Of a DNA stretch of 64,000 nucleotides, positions 24,402-32,202 are shown piece by piece; position 1 is the first letter of the stretch, and the number at the start of each line of letters is the position of its first letter. The translations under genes were made by a program, and so were the position numbers. Where the stretch lies: contig NZ_CP045318.1 of assembly GCF_009363255.1 (NCBI RefSeq), forward strand, positions 1,092,001 to 1,156,000. The letters run 5' to 3'. The notes below the pieces were generated by a model. The model had not been told where the DNA came from. It saw only the letters and a list, made by a program, of their open reading frames with translations, and did not search any database. Source of the DNA: Roseivivax sp. THAF197b (GTDB lineage Bacteria; Pseudomonadota; Alphaproteobacteria; Rhodobacterales; Rhodobacteraceae).

Positions 24402-25114
24402 GCGGGCAGGACGGCGAACGCCCCCTGGGGCCCGGGGACGAGGACGACGCGCTGGCCGCGGAATATGTCCTTGGTCTCTTGGATCCCGCCGAGACGGAGG
24501 CCTTCGAGGCGCGGCTCGATGTGGAGCCCGATCTCGTGCTGTCCGTCGTCGCCTGGACGGAGCATCTCGCGACCCTGACCGAAAACCTGCCCGAGGAGAT
24601 GCCCGCGCCGCAGCTCAAGCGCCGGATCGAGGTGCTGGCCTTCGGTGATGCGCCGCGTCGCCCCTGGTGGCAAAGCCTCATTCCCTACGCGGTGGGCGCG
24701 GTGGCCGCGGCCCTCTTTGGTTGGGCGGTCATGATCTCCGGGCTCCTGATGCCCGATGCACCGACCCCGCTTTACGTGGCGGATCTGGAAGCTGCGGAGG
24801 GGCCGGAACTGCTGGTCCATGCAGGCTATCTCGAAGAGACGAACGAGTTCCTCGTGCGCCGAGACGGCGGGCTGGTGCCCGAAGAGCGCGATAACGAGAT
24901 CTGGCTCGTGCCGGATGACGGCCCGCCCATCTCGCTGGGCCTCGTGCCGCGCGAGACCGGTGTGATCGGACGTCAGGTTCTGCCCGAGGCGCTGCGCCCG
25001 CTCCTGGATGGCGGCACGCTTGCCATCTCCGAGGAGCCGCTTGGCGGTTCGCCCACCGGGCTGCCCACGGAAGTCCGCGCAATCGGTCCGATCGTTCCCT
25101 TCACGGAGACGTGA
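24398..25114 (+). CDS. Membrane-bound anti-sigma factor (RskA-like)
   Basis: 238 residues. The cytoplasmic N-terminal anti-sigma domain contains ALAAEYVLGLLDPAETEAFEA, typical of RskA/anti-sigma-K proteins. One transmembrane helix follows at about residues 90-112 (IPYAVGAVAAALFGWAVMIS), then a periplasmic C-terminal domain. No zinc-binding HX3CX2C motif is present, so it is not a ZAS-type anti-sigma. The ATG at 24398 overlaps the sigma factor stop. It should hold the sigma factor at the membrane until proteolysis; that is family knowledge. Confidence 0.88.
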   Translation: MSGQDGERPLGPGDEDDALAAEYVLGLLDPAETEAFEARLDVEPDLVLSVVAWTEHLATLTENLPEEMPAPQLKRRIEVLAFGDAPRRPWWQSLIPYAVGAVAAALFGWAVMISGLLMPDAPTPLYVADLEAAEGPELLVHAGYLEETNEFLVRRDGGLVPEERDNEIWLVPDDGPPISLGLVPRETGVIGRQVLPEALRPLLDGGTLAISEEPLGGSPTGLPTEVRAIGPIVPFTET

Positions 25115-25219
25115 GCGCAATAATCTTCATCCTCTGAAACTCCGGCGTCGCGGCGCGCGTGGCTCAGGGCAACTCCATCGCAAGAACGTGGTGGAGAGAC
25201 CCAGAACGGAGAGATGAAG

Positions 25220-25789
25220 ATGAACGCGACTTTCACACTCGGCGCAATCGCCACCGCAACTGCATTTCTGGCCGCAGGCACCGCCTCGGCGCAGGACAAT
25301 CCGATGGTCGGCGGGGCCGCGATGTTCCCCTCGAAGACCATTGTCGAGAACGCGGTGAATTCCGCGGATCACACCACGCTGGTTGCAGCGGTCCAGGCCG
25401 CCGAGCTGGTCGATACGCTCAATTCCGCAGGGCCTTTCACGGTCTTCGCACCCACCAACGATGCGTTTGGCATGATCTCCGAAGACAGCCTGAACGCGCT
25501 GCTCGATCCCGCGAACCAGGGCCAGTTGCAGCAGATCCTGACCTGTCACGTGGTCGCCGCGGAAGCCATGTCGAGCGCGATTGCAGGCATGATCGCCGAT
25601 GATGGCGGCATGCACCCGGTGCCCACCGTCGGTGGCTGCACATTGCAGGCGAAGATGGAAGGCTCCGACATCATCCTGACCGATGAGAATGGCCGCTCGG
25701 CCACCGTGACCATCGCCGATGTGCGCCAGTCGAATGGCGTCATCCACGTCATCGACCGCGTGATGCTGCCCGCCGGTCAGGCAGGCTGA
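25220..25789 (+). CDS. Secreted fasciclin-domain protein
   Basis: About 189 residues: a Sec signal peptide ending ...TASAQD, then one fasciclin (FAS1) domain with the H1 motif TLVAAVQAAELVDTLNSAGP followed by FTVFAPTNDAF, and the H2 motif NGVIHVIDRVMLP. It is probably periplasmic or surface adhesive. I favour the second ATG (25220) because GGAG at 25208-25211 is 8 nt away; from the first ATG (25214) it would be only 2 nt. It lies about 100 bases downstream of the anti-sigma gene and is a likely target of that sigma factor. Confidence 0.88.
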   Translation: MNATFTLGAIATATAFLAAGTASAQDNPMVGGAAMFPSKTIVENAVNSADHTTLVAAVQAAELVDTLNSAGPFTVFAPTNDAFGMISEDSLNALLDPANQGQLQQILTCHVVAAEAMSSAIAGMIADDGGMHPVPTVGGCTLQAKMEGSDIILTDENGRSATVTIADVRQSNGVIHVIDRVMLPAGQAG

Positions 25790-25833
25790 TCCCTTTCAAG
25801 TCGGGGTAGAGCCCCCTACCTTGACTTGCAGGT

Positions 25834-25865
25834 GGCCCGGTCGGTTTCCGGCCGGGCCTTTTTTT
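25834..25865 (+). terminator. Rho-independent terminator after the fasciclin gene
   Basis: GGCCCGG (25834-25840) pairs with CCGGGCC (25852-25858) across an 11-base loop, followed by seven T residues. It lies 44 bases after the fasciclin stop and ends 24 bases before the msrB start, so msrB must have its own promoter or depend on read-through. Confidence 0.9.
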
Positions 25866-25889
25866 GAAGATCCAACCCGGAGAGACGAC

Positions 25890-26357
25890 ATGCACCGCCG
25901 AACCTTTCTCGGAACGACCGCCGCAGCCCTCGGGCTGGGGACAAGCGCCTCCGCCGTGGAGGGCAATTTCGAAGTGACGCGCAGCGAGGCCGAATGGCGC
26001 GCCATGCTGAGCGATCTGGAATACCGCGTGATGCGCGAGGAGGCGACCGAGCGGGCCTTCACCTCGCCGCTGAACGATCAGAAGGCCGAGGGCACCTATG
26101 TGTGCCGTGGCTGCGACCTGCCGCTCTATTCGTCGCTGCACAAATACGACAGCGGCACCGGCTGGCCGAGCTATTGGCGCGCGATCTCGGATGACGCGAT
26201 CGGGACCAAGCAGGACCGGTCCTTGTTCATGACGCGCACGGAATGCCATTGCGCGCGCTGCGGATCGCATCTGGGGCATATCTTCGATGATGGCCCGCAG
26301 CCGACGGGCAAGCGGCATTGCATCAACGGAGTTTCGCTGACTTTCGTGGCGGCGTGA
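25890..26357 (+). CDS. msrB: Exported methionine sulfoxide reductase B
   Basis: A 155-residue reductase of methionine-R-sulfoxide. The N-terminus MHRRTFLGTTAAALGLG has a twin-arginine-like motif (RRTFLG) and an Ala-rich stretch ending TSASA, so export by Tat to the periplasm is likely. The MsrB domain shows zinc Cys pairs CRGC and CARC, the motif DSGTGWPSYW, and catalytic Cys in KRHCINGVSL. The ATG at 25890 has GGAG 7 nt upstream. Next to the ECF sigma and fasciclin genes, it suggests a theme of envelope oxidative stress. Confidence 0.9.
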   Translation: MHRRTFLGTTAAALGLGTSASAVEGNFEVTRSEAEWRAMLSDLEYRVMREEATERAFTSPLNDQKAEGTYVCRGCDLPLYSSLHKYDSGTGWPSYWRAISDDAIGTKQDRSLFMTRTECHCARCGSHLGHIFDDGPQPTGKRHCINGVSLTFVAA

Positions 26358-26407
26358 CGGACGGCTGACGTTGTCGGATCGACGCGTGCCGCGCCGATCC
26401 GCTGGGG

Positions 26408-26569
26408 GCGCTGCCCGCCGCCGATGCCCTTGGGCCATCGGTGCACTCAGAAAGGCGAGGGGCTCTGCCCGCCGCCGATGCCCTTGGGCCATCGGCGCAC
26501 TCAGAAAAGCGAGGGGCTCTGCCCGCCGCCGATGCCCTTGGGCCATCGGCGCACTCAGAAAAGCGAGGG
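26408..26569 (+). repeat. Three tandem 54-bp repeats
   Basis: Units begin at 26408, 26462 and 26516; units 2 and 3 are identical and unit 1 differs at a few bases. Each holds GCCGCCGATGCCCTTGGG, then CCATCGGCGCACTCAG and AAAAGCGAGGG, and the GATG...CATC part can fold as a short hairpin. A partial fourth unit (26570) leads straight into the dispersed repeat. There are no spacers, so it is not CRISPR. Confidence 0.9.
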
Positions 26570-26588
26570 GCTCTGCCCCTCGCGCTCC

Positions 26589-26624
26589 CCGGAGGTATTT
26601 TGGGTCCGAACGTGACAGGGGGCC
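26589..26624 (+). repeat. Dispersed intergenic repeat, copy 3
   Basis: Reads CCGGAGGTATTTTGGG then TCCGAACGTGACAGGGGGC, nearly identical to copy 1 (572-606, opposite strand). It follows the tandem array directly, which suggests the array arose by amplification of the flank of this repeat. Confidence 0.7.
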
Positions 26625-26741
26625 GCGCGTCACTAAGGCGTTGGACGCGTGGATGGCTGGCGATGCCTAAGTCGCGGTCCGTCCGAACGAAAAACGGCGC
26701 GCCTCGGGATGGGCGCGCCGATTTGCGTTTTGGCGGAGGCG

Positions 26742-27368
26742 TTACTTGAAGTTGCGGCTGTCTTTCAGCTGATCCCAGGCCCAGACGACCTGTTGCAGCT
26801 GTTCTTCCTGACTGCGGTCGCCGCCATTCATGTCCGGGTGCAGGACCTTGATCAGCGCCTTGTAGGCCTTGCGCACATCGGCCTTGGTGGCATCGGCGCG
26901 CACTTCGAGGATGTCGGCGGCGCGCTGCTCGGTCGGCGGCAGGCGGCGCGCGGCGGTCTGGCCGTTGCGGCCCGGATTGCGCGTCGCGTTGTCGCCCAGC
27001 ACCTGGTGCGGGTCCTCGATCCCGAGGCGCGCCCAGGCGCGCGTTTCGGGGTCGCGCCAATCCTTGGTGCGCCGTTCCCACACCTTGTCCGCGGTGTTCT
27101 GGGCGTTCATCTCGGCCTCGGTCTTGCCGTCGAAGAAGCTCCATTTGGCGTTGTATTCGCGCACATGGTCCTTGCAGAACCAGTAGAAATCATCGAGCAC
27201 GTCCGGCGCCTTGGGCGCGCGAAACTTGCCCGGCTCGTTGCAGCCGTCATGATCGCAGATGCGCGTCGAGGTTTCGCTCTCGCCGGACATGCCCCGCCGT
27301 CCGCGCGGGTTTTTCTTCTTCGACGACTTGATAGACATGTCGAAACCGAAGGGATCGGGTTTGCTCAT
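26742..27368 (-). CDS. J-domain (DnaJ-like) protein
   Basis: 208 residues with the J domain at the C-terminus (about 150-205): ADILEVRADATKADVRKAYK, then ALIKVLHPDMNGGD with the HPD tripeptide that stimulates DnaK ATPase. The N-terminal part has a Cys/His pair region ICDHDGCNEPG ... FYWFCKDHVREYN that may bind zinc. In alphaproteobacteria this gene normally sits with bolA and cobS/cobT. Here bolA is next to it (divergent), but cobS is 3 kb away across the sigma module. It is probably a co-chaperone; the client is unknown. Confidence 0.9.
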   Translation of the reverse strand: MSKPDPFGFDMSIKSSKKKNPRGRRGMSGESETSTRICDHDGCNEPGKFRAPKAPDVLDDFYWFCKDHVREYNAKWSFFDGKTEAEMNAQNTADKVWERRTKDWRDPETRAWARLGIEDPHQVLGDNATRNPGRNGQTAARRLPPTEQRAADILEVRADATKADVRKAYKALIKVLHPDMNGGDRSQEEQLQQVVWAWDQLKDSRNFK

Positions 27369-27445
27369 GATCGGGTACCTTTTCGACTCGGACGCCAGAG
27401 TTTAGACAAAACCCCAGCGGTTTGTAGGGGGAGAGGCAGGAAAAA

Positions 27446-27703
27446 ATGACGCGAACTGAAATGATCGAGACACGTCTGCGCGAGGCTTTCGCACCGCGCG
27501 AACTGGTTGTGAGAGACGACAGCGAACGGCATCGCGGTCATGCGGGTTTCCAGGAAGGCGGCGAGAGCCACTTCCATGTGATCGTGCGCTCGGAGGCCTT
27601 CAAGGGCCAGAGCCGGATCGCGCGGCACCGGGCGGTGCATGGCGCGCTCGGGCCCGAGCTGGTGACGGCGATCCATGCGCTGTCGCTGGATCTTGGCGAA
27701 TGA
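27446..27703 (+). CDS. bolA: BolA family protein
   Basis: 85 residues with the BolA fold signature: IETRLREAFAPRELVVRDDS, then ESHFHVIVRSEAFKGQSRIARHR, where the His and the conserved RVxRHR-type loop contribute to Fe-S cluster binding with monothiol glutaredoxins. BolA proteins act in iron-sulfur trafficking and in morphology or stress regulation. It is divergent from the J-domain gene with 77 bases between them that must contain both promoters. Confidence 0.92.
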   Translation: MTRTEMIETRLREAFAPRELVVRDDSERHRGHAGFQEGGESHFHVIVRSEAFKGQSRIARHRAVHGALGPELVTAIHALSLDLGE

Positions 27704-27704
27704 C

Positions 27705-28211
27705 TTAGTCGCGGCGGGGCGCGTCGTCCGGTGACGGATCGTCGCGGTCGGCTGTCCCGCCATCGCTTTCCGGCCCGCCCAGATCGGTGGGCATGGCCAC
27801 GAGGCTGTCGGCGCGCGATTTCAGCATCGTCTCCATGCGATCCGCGTCTTTGTCCTCGGCGTCGGCCTTGGCGCTCGGCTCCTGCTCCTGCTGGTTTGCA
27901 TCGGCGGGAGTGGCCGCTTGCGCATCGTCCTCGTCCGGCGCGGGCAGCTCCTTGGGGCGGAACGCGTCGGCGTGATCGAGGCGGATGCGCCGGAAGACCA
28001 GCAGCGTGCGCCACTCGGTCACCGACGAGGTCAGGCCTGCGCGCTCCTCGGACGGCAGCGTGTCGGCGCGCAGATATTCCCAGCCCTCGGCGCCCATCTC
28101 GTTCATCAGCGTCTCGACGCTATGCGCAAAGCGCGCTTTCGGACCTTTGACGCCCTTGGCCTTGAGGCCTTTTTCAGGCGCGGGTAGGACGCGGTATTCG
28201 TAATGCGGCAT
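27705..28211 (-). CDS. DUF4177-like N-terminus with a long charged tail
   Basis: 168 residues starting MPHYEYRVLPAPEKG at 28211. The first 90 residues contain HSVETLMNEMGAEGWEYLRA and TEWRTLLVFRR, the pattern of DUF4177-type small domains (N...G..GWEl). The tail is rich in Asp, Ala, Pro and Glu and probably disordered. No signal peptide or membrane segment. The function is unknown. The stop is one base from the bolA stop (convergent). Confidence 0.8.
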   Translation of the reverse strand: MPHYEYRVLPAPEKGLKAKGVKGPKARFAHSVETLMNEMGAEGWEYLRADTLPSEERAGLTSSVTEWRTLLVFRRIRLDHADAFRPKELPAPDEDDAQAATPADANQQEQEPSAKADAEDKDADRMETMLKSRADSLVAMPTDLGGPESDGGTADRDDPSPDDAPRRD

Positions 28212-28389
28212 TGGGATCTCGCTGATTTGTTCGGCGCGGGCCGGACCATAGGCCGGAGCTTGCGCGAAGGCCAGCGCTCCGGCGCGGAGACCCGCGCCAT
28301 GCGCGGTCACTTGCAGAGTGCCGACCGCAAAGAAAGAAACGGGACCCGCGCGAAAAGCGGACGCCAATCACGCGGGGGCAGGGAGGGGC

Positions 28390-29904
28390 CTAGAGGCCGA
28401 GCTTCGCGGTCACGATCTCGTTCACCGCCTTGGGGTTCGCCTTGCCGCCGGTGGCCTTCATCACCTGGCCCACGAACCAGCCCGCGAGCTTGGGGTTGGC
28501 TTGCGCCTTCTCCACTTGCGCGGGGTTGGCGGCGATGACCTCATCGACGGCAGCCTCGATCGCGCCTGTATCGGTGACCTGCTTGAGACCCTTGTCCTCG
28601 ACGATCTGCGCGGGATCGCCGCCCTCGGTATAGACGATCTCGAAGACGTCCTTGGCAATCTTGCCGGAAATGTCGCCCGACTTGATCAACTTGACGAGCC
28701 CGGCCAGTTGCTCCGGCGAGACGGGGCTCTCCTCGATGCCCCTGTCGTCCTTCTTCAGCCGACCGAAGAGCTCGTTGATGACCCAGTTCGCGGCCAGCTT
28801 GCCGTCGCCCGCTTGTGCTGCCACGGCCTCGAAGTATCCGGCATTGGCGAGATCCGCGGTCAGCACCGAGGCGTCGTATTCCGACAGGCCGAAATCCTTG
28901 ACGAAGCGCGCCTTCTTGGCGTCGGGCAGTTCGGGCAGGTTGGCGGCGATGTCGTCGACCCAGGCCTGCTCGATCTCAAGCGGTAGCAGGTCGGGGTCGG
29001 GGAAGTAGCGGTAATCATGCGCTTCTTCCTTGGACCGCATCGAGCGGGTCTCGCCCTTGTCCGGATCGTAAAGCCGCGTCTCCTGCGTGATCTCGCCGCC
29101 TGCTTCCAGAATGCCGATCTGACGCCGTGCCTCATAGTCGATGGCGGCCTGGATGAAGCGCATGGAGTTCATGTTCTTGATTTCGCAGCGCGTGCCGAGA
29201 TGGCTGAAATCCTGCGTCTCCATGTATTTCTCATACGCGCCGGGGCGGCAGACGGACACGTTCACATCCGCGCGCAGGTTGCCGTTCTGCATGTTGCCGT
29301 CGCAGGTACCGAGATAGCGCAGGATCTGGCGCAGCTTGGCCACGTAGGCCGCCGCCTCTTCGGGGCCGCGGATATCGGGGCGCGAGACGATCTCCATCAG
29401 CGCCACACCCGTCCGGTTGAGATCGACGAAGGACATCGCGGGGTCCATGTCGTGGATCGACTTGCCGGCATCCTGTTCCATGTGAATGCGCTCGATCCGC
29501 ACCCGGCGGGCGATGCCCGGCTCCATGTCGACGATCACTTCGCCTTCGCCCACGAGCGGGTGGTAGAGCTGCGAAATCTGGTAGCCCTGCGGCAGGTCGG
29601 GATAGAAGTAGTTCTTCCGGTCGAAGGCCGAGCGCAGGTTGATCTGTGCCTTGAGGCCAAGCCCCGTCCGCACCGCCTGCTCGACGCAGAACTCGTTGAT
29701 GACGGGCAGCATGCCGGGCATCGCCGCATCCACGAAGGCCACGTTGGAATTGGGCTCTGCGCCGAATTGCGTGGACGCGCCCGAGAAGAGCTTGGCCTTG
29801 GAGGCGACCTGGGCATGGACCTCCATGCCGATCACCAGCTCCCAATCGTGCTTTGCCCCGGCAATGACCTTGGGCTTCGGGGCGTCGAACGTCAGATCCA
29901 GCAT
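28390..29904 (-). CDS. gatB: Asp-tRNA(Asn)/Glu-tRNA(Gln) amidotransferase subunit B
   Basis: 504 residues. GatB is the kinase and tRNA-binding subunit of the GatCAB complex that amidates mischarged Glu-tRNA(Gln) and Asp-tRNA(Asn). Motifs are [19 protein letters not shown] (about 25-43), the [17 protein letters not shown] region, [20 protein letters not shown], and the C-terminal YqeY-like helical domain ending [17 protein letters not shown]. Start ATG at 29904 ([14 protein letters not shown]). gatA and gatC are not adjacent. Confidence 0.96.
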   Translation of the reverse strand: MLDLTFDAPKPKVIAGAKHDWELVIGMEVHAQVASKAKLFSGASTQFGAEPNSNVAFVDAAMPGMLPVINEFCVEQAVRTGLGLKAQINLRSAFDRKNYFYPDLPQGYQISQLYHPLVGEGEVIVDMEPGIARRVRIERIHMEQDAGKSIHDMDPAMSFVDLNRTGVALMEIVSRPDIRGPEEAAAYVAKLRQILRYLGTCDGNMQNGNLRADVNVSVCRPGAYEKYMETQDFSHLGTRCEIKNMNSMRFIQAAIDYEARRQIGILEAGGEITQETRLYDPDKGETRSMRSKEEAHDYRYFPDPDLLPLEIEQAWVDDIAANLPELPDAKKARFVKDFGLSEYDASVLTADLANAGYFEAVAAQAGDGKLAANWVINELFGRLKKDDRGIEESPVSPEQLAGLVKLIKSGDISGKIAKDVFEIVYTEGGDPAQIVEDKGLKQVTDTGAIEAAVDEVIAANPAQVEKAQANPKLAGWFVGQVMKATGGKANPKAVNEIVTAKLGL

Positions 29905-30097
29905 GCGTCCCGTGTCCTTTATGCGTGTCGGTTCGAGGAGCGGTTTAGGCGAGCGGCCGGGACGGGGCAAGAGGGGCGAAGAGGGTCATTGCGCGTTCCC
30001 GCACGACCGTTCCGGCAAAGGTCTCGGGCAGCAATCCGCCCATGCCTGTCGCGGGGCGACTTGCGCGATGCGTCCCTGTTGGGCCATCTTTGCGGCC

Positions 30098-30814
30098 ATG
30101 TTTGCCCGTGCTGCCGCACTCGCCCTGATCTGTCTGGCCCCGCCGCTTGCCGCGCAGGGCGATGCCGCGTCCGAATTGCACCCCGTCGCGCGGTCCCTGC
30201 CGCTGGACCTCGTGACCGAGGCGAGCCCGCAAGCGGTCATTGCCTCCCTGCGCCCCAAGCCGCGCCTCGATGTGCTGCCGCCTGCGCGCTGGGGCGCGAC
30301 CGGGCGGCCCGCACTCTGGACCCGCGCGGCCGTCTCGGCGCTGCGCAGCCATGCCGACGACCTGCCGCAGATCGTGCCCGGCGATATCCGCGAGTGGTGC
30401 CCCGCCTATCCCGAAGCCTCGCGTCGCGACCGGGAGGCGTTCTGGGTCGGCCTCGTCTCGTCGCTGGCGAAACACGAAAGCACCTATCGCCCGCGCGTCG
30501 TGGGCGGGGGCGGGCGATGGTACGGGCTGTTGCAGATCCTGCCCTCCACCGCGCGCGCCTATCAATGCAAGGCAGGCTCCGGCGAGGCGCTGAAACACGG
30601 TCCTGCGAACCTCGCATGCGGGCTCCGGATCATGGCCAAGACCGTGAAGCGCGATGGCGTCGTGAGCCAGGGCATGCGCGGTGTCGCCGCCGATTGGGGC
30701 CCGTTTCATTCGCGCGCCAAGCGCGGCGACATGATGGCCTGGACCCGGTCGCAGACCTATTGCAAGCCGCTGATCTCGACCCGCCCGAAGCTGCGTCCGC
30801 GCGACTTCTCCTGA
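30098..30814 (+). CDS. Lytic transglycosylase-like (SLT) protein, periplasmic
   Basis: 238 residues with a Sec signal peptide (MFARAAALALICLAPPLAAQG). The catalytic domain shows VSSLAKHESTYRPRVVGGGG, where Glu is the expected general acid, followed by GRWYGLLQILPSTARAYQC and the C-terminal KTYC/QTYCKPLI-like end. It should cleave peptidoglycan with 1,6-anhydro-product formation. An in-frame ATG at 30068 would lengthen the N-terminus by ten residues and is the alternative start. It is divergent from gatB. Confidence 0.88.
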   Translation: MFARAAALALICLAPPLAAQGDAASELHPVARSLPLDLVTEASPQAVIASLRPKPRLDVLPPARWGATGRPALWTRAAVSALRSHADDLPQIVPGDIREWCPAYPEASRRDREAFWVGLVSSLAKHESTYRPRVVGGGGRWYGLLQILPSTARAYQCKAGSGEALKHGPANLACGLRIMAKTVKRDGVVSQGMRGVAADWGPFHSRAKRGDMMAWTRSQTYCKPLISTRPKLRPRDFS

Positions 30815-30860
30815 GTAAAATGAACGGCGTGGCACCGGCCAAAGACGCGGTGCAGAAGGC

Positions 30861-31736
30861 CTACGTCGCCTTGATCGCCTTCAGCCAGGACGGCCTGCGC
30901 GAATTGTCCAGCAAGGACACCGCAGGCGCCCGATGGCCGCCCAGTTCCAGCGTGGCACGGCGCAGAATCTCGATCCCGTCCTCGGATTTCTGCGGCAATG
31001 CGCTGGCCGAGATCGGCTCCCCGATGGTGACGCGGTACGGCTGACGCGCCTTGTTCAGCGTCTCGTGGAAGAGAGTGATATCGCGCAGCGTCGGATGGAT
31101 GAAGTCGAACAGGTAGAACAGCACCGAATTTCGCGCGCGGATATTCAGCGGCACGACCGGCAACTCGAACTTGCGCGCGAGCATCGCCGCCGACGGCATC
31201 CATTCGCGTTCATGCAGGCTGAGCCCGCGGCGTTTCGCGAGACGACCCGACGGGAAGATGATGCCGAGGCGGTTCTCGTCGACCGCGCGGCGGGTATAGG
31301 CCATCGTCTCGCGCGTCTTGCCGTGGCTGCGCTTTTCCTTGCGCCATTCCACCGGCGCGATCATGTCCTCCATTTGGGGCATGACGCGCAGGATGTCGTG
31401 ATTTGCGAAGACATAAAGATCCGGGCGGATCGAATGCAGCAGGTGGAACAGGATGATCCCGTCGGCAATGCCCGTCGGGTGGTTCGCCACCACAAGGGCC
31501 GGACCATTGCGCGGGATATGATCGAGGCCGGACACTTCCACGTCGCGGGCCAGCATCTCGCCCAGGATGGTCATGAACTCGGCCGAGGGCATGTCGCGGA
31601 ATTGCTCGGCCAGCGTTATCGTCTTCTTGTATCCGAGAAGCATGTTGAGAACGCGCCGGGCATGGCGTGTGCCAAGCCTGTCGCTGAAGAGCCACGGCGC
31701 ACGCTCTTCGATCAGGGGGTCGATGCGCTCTTTCAT
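30861..31736 (-). CDS. PlsC-like lysophospholipid acyltransferase family protein
   Basis: 291 residues. The acyltransferase core has ALVVANHPTGIADGIILF (about residues 80-97), a His-X5-Asp version of the usual HX4D catalytic motif, as in the hemolysin/ornithine-lipid acyltransferase branch. GIIFPSGRLAKRRGL is the glycerol-phosphate-binding-like motif and VVPLNIRARNS the last block. No clear membrane helices, so peripheral membrane attachment is likely. The acyl acceptor is unknown. Confidence 0.85.
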   Translation of the reverse strand: MKERIDPLIEERAPWLFSDRLGTRHARRVLNMLLGYKKTITLAEQFRDMPSAEFMTILGEMLARDVEVSGLDHIPRNGPALVVANHPTGIADGIILFHLLHSIRPDLYVFANHDILRVMPQMEDMIAPVEWRKEKRSHGKTRETMAYTRRAVDENRLGIIFPSGRLAKRRGLSLHEREWMPSAAMLARKFELPVVPLNIRARNSVLFYLFDFIHPTLRDITLFHETLNKARQPYRVTIGEPISASALPQKSEDGIEILRRATLELGGHRAPAVSLLDNSRRPSWLKAIKAT

Positions 31737-32202
31737 GGCGGCCTAATCCCGTTTCAACCTTGCTTATATTCCCATCGCATGACGCTCGCGTGAAGGGAAG
31801 AGGCCGTTCCTGCCGCTTGATGGGCAGCAGATTGCCTACACGTCAACTTAACACCTTCCAACGCAAAATGTCAGGGTGGGGTTCCATTTTCGGTGCTGGT
31901 TGCCTGGACAAGCGCCTGATTTCAGGTCCTTTCGAGGCTTCGGATGCGGTGCCCGAGCGGACTTTTTCACCACGTTCCACAGGTTCGAGGCAAGGAAATC
32001 GCACCTGTCCGGCGGCTGTGCAGCCATCACGACGCCATTGGCGAAACACGTTTCATCGCAACGGCCCGCGCTTCGAAACGGCTCGAACAAGCCGTCCCGA
32101 CCGATCCGGTTCACCGGCGCGGCGCATCCACGGACAATGAAAGGGCGCCGCCCGGACCGACACGCGATCCGGGCCGCACCCATCGAGCAACAACCCGCGT
32201 CC
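31737..32202. other. 466-bp intergenic region without a supported gene
   Basis: It lies between the start of the acyltransferase gene and the pepN stop, both on the minus strand. The part next to 31737 is AT-richer (TTGCTTATATTCCC) and should carry the acyltransferase promoter. A 126-codon plus-strand ORF (31760-32140) has an unstructured, Arg/Ser-rich translation and no family resemblance; I regard it as noise. No repeat, tRNA or clear hairpin was found. Confidence 0.5.

Larger units (their letters stand above)
26358..26741. other. Intergenic region with tandem and dispersed repeats
   Basis: 384 bases between the convergent msrB and J-domain genes. It contains three 54-base tandem units (26408-26569) and copy 3 of the dispersed repeat (26589-26624). 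The rest, including AAAACGGCGCGCC...GGCGCGCCGATTTGCGTTTT near 26690-26735, looks like a bidirectional terminator. I see no supportable gene; short ORFs here only translate the repeats. Confidence 0.7.

Noticed and set aside
26408..26569. Tandem repeats considered as a CRISPR array
   Set aside because: The 54-bp units abut each other with no variable spacers and no cas genes are near.
29017..31044. 675-codon plus-strand ORF over gatB and the transglycosylase
   Set aside because: It crosses the gatB coding region in antisense and the transglycosylase in the wrong frame; no recognisable domain.
31760..32140. 126-codon plus-strand ORF in the 466-bp intergenic gap
   Set aside because: Arg/Ser/Pro-rich translation without family resemblance or a good start; more likely non-coding.
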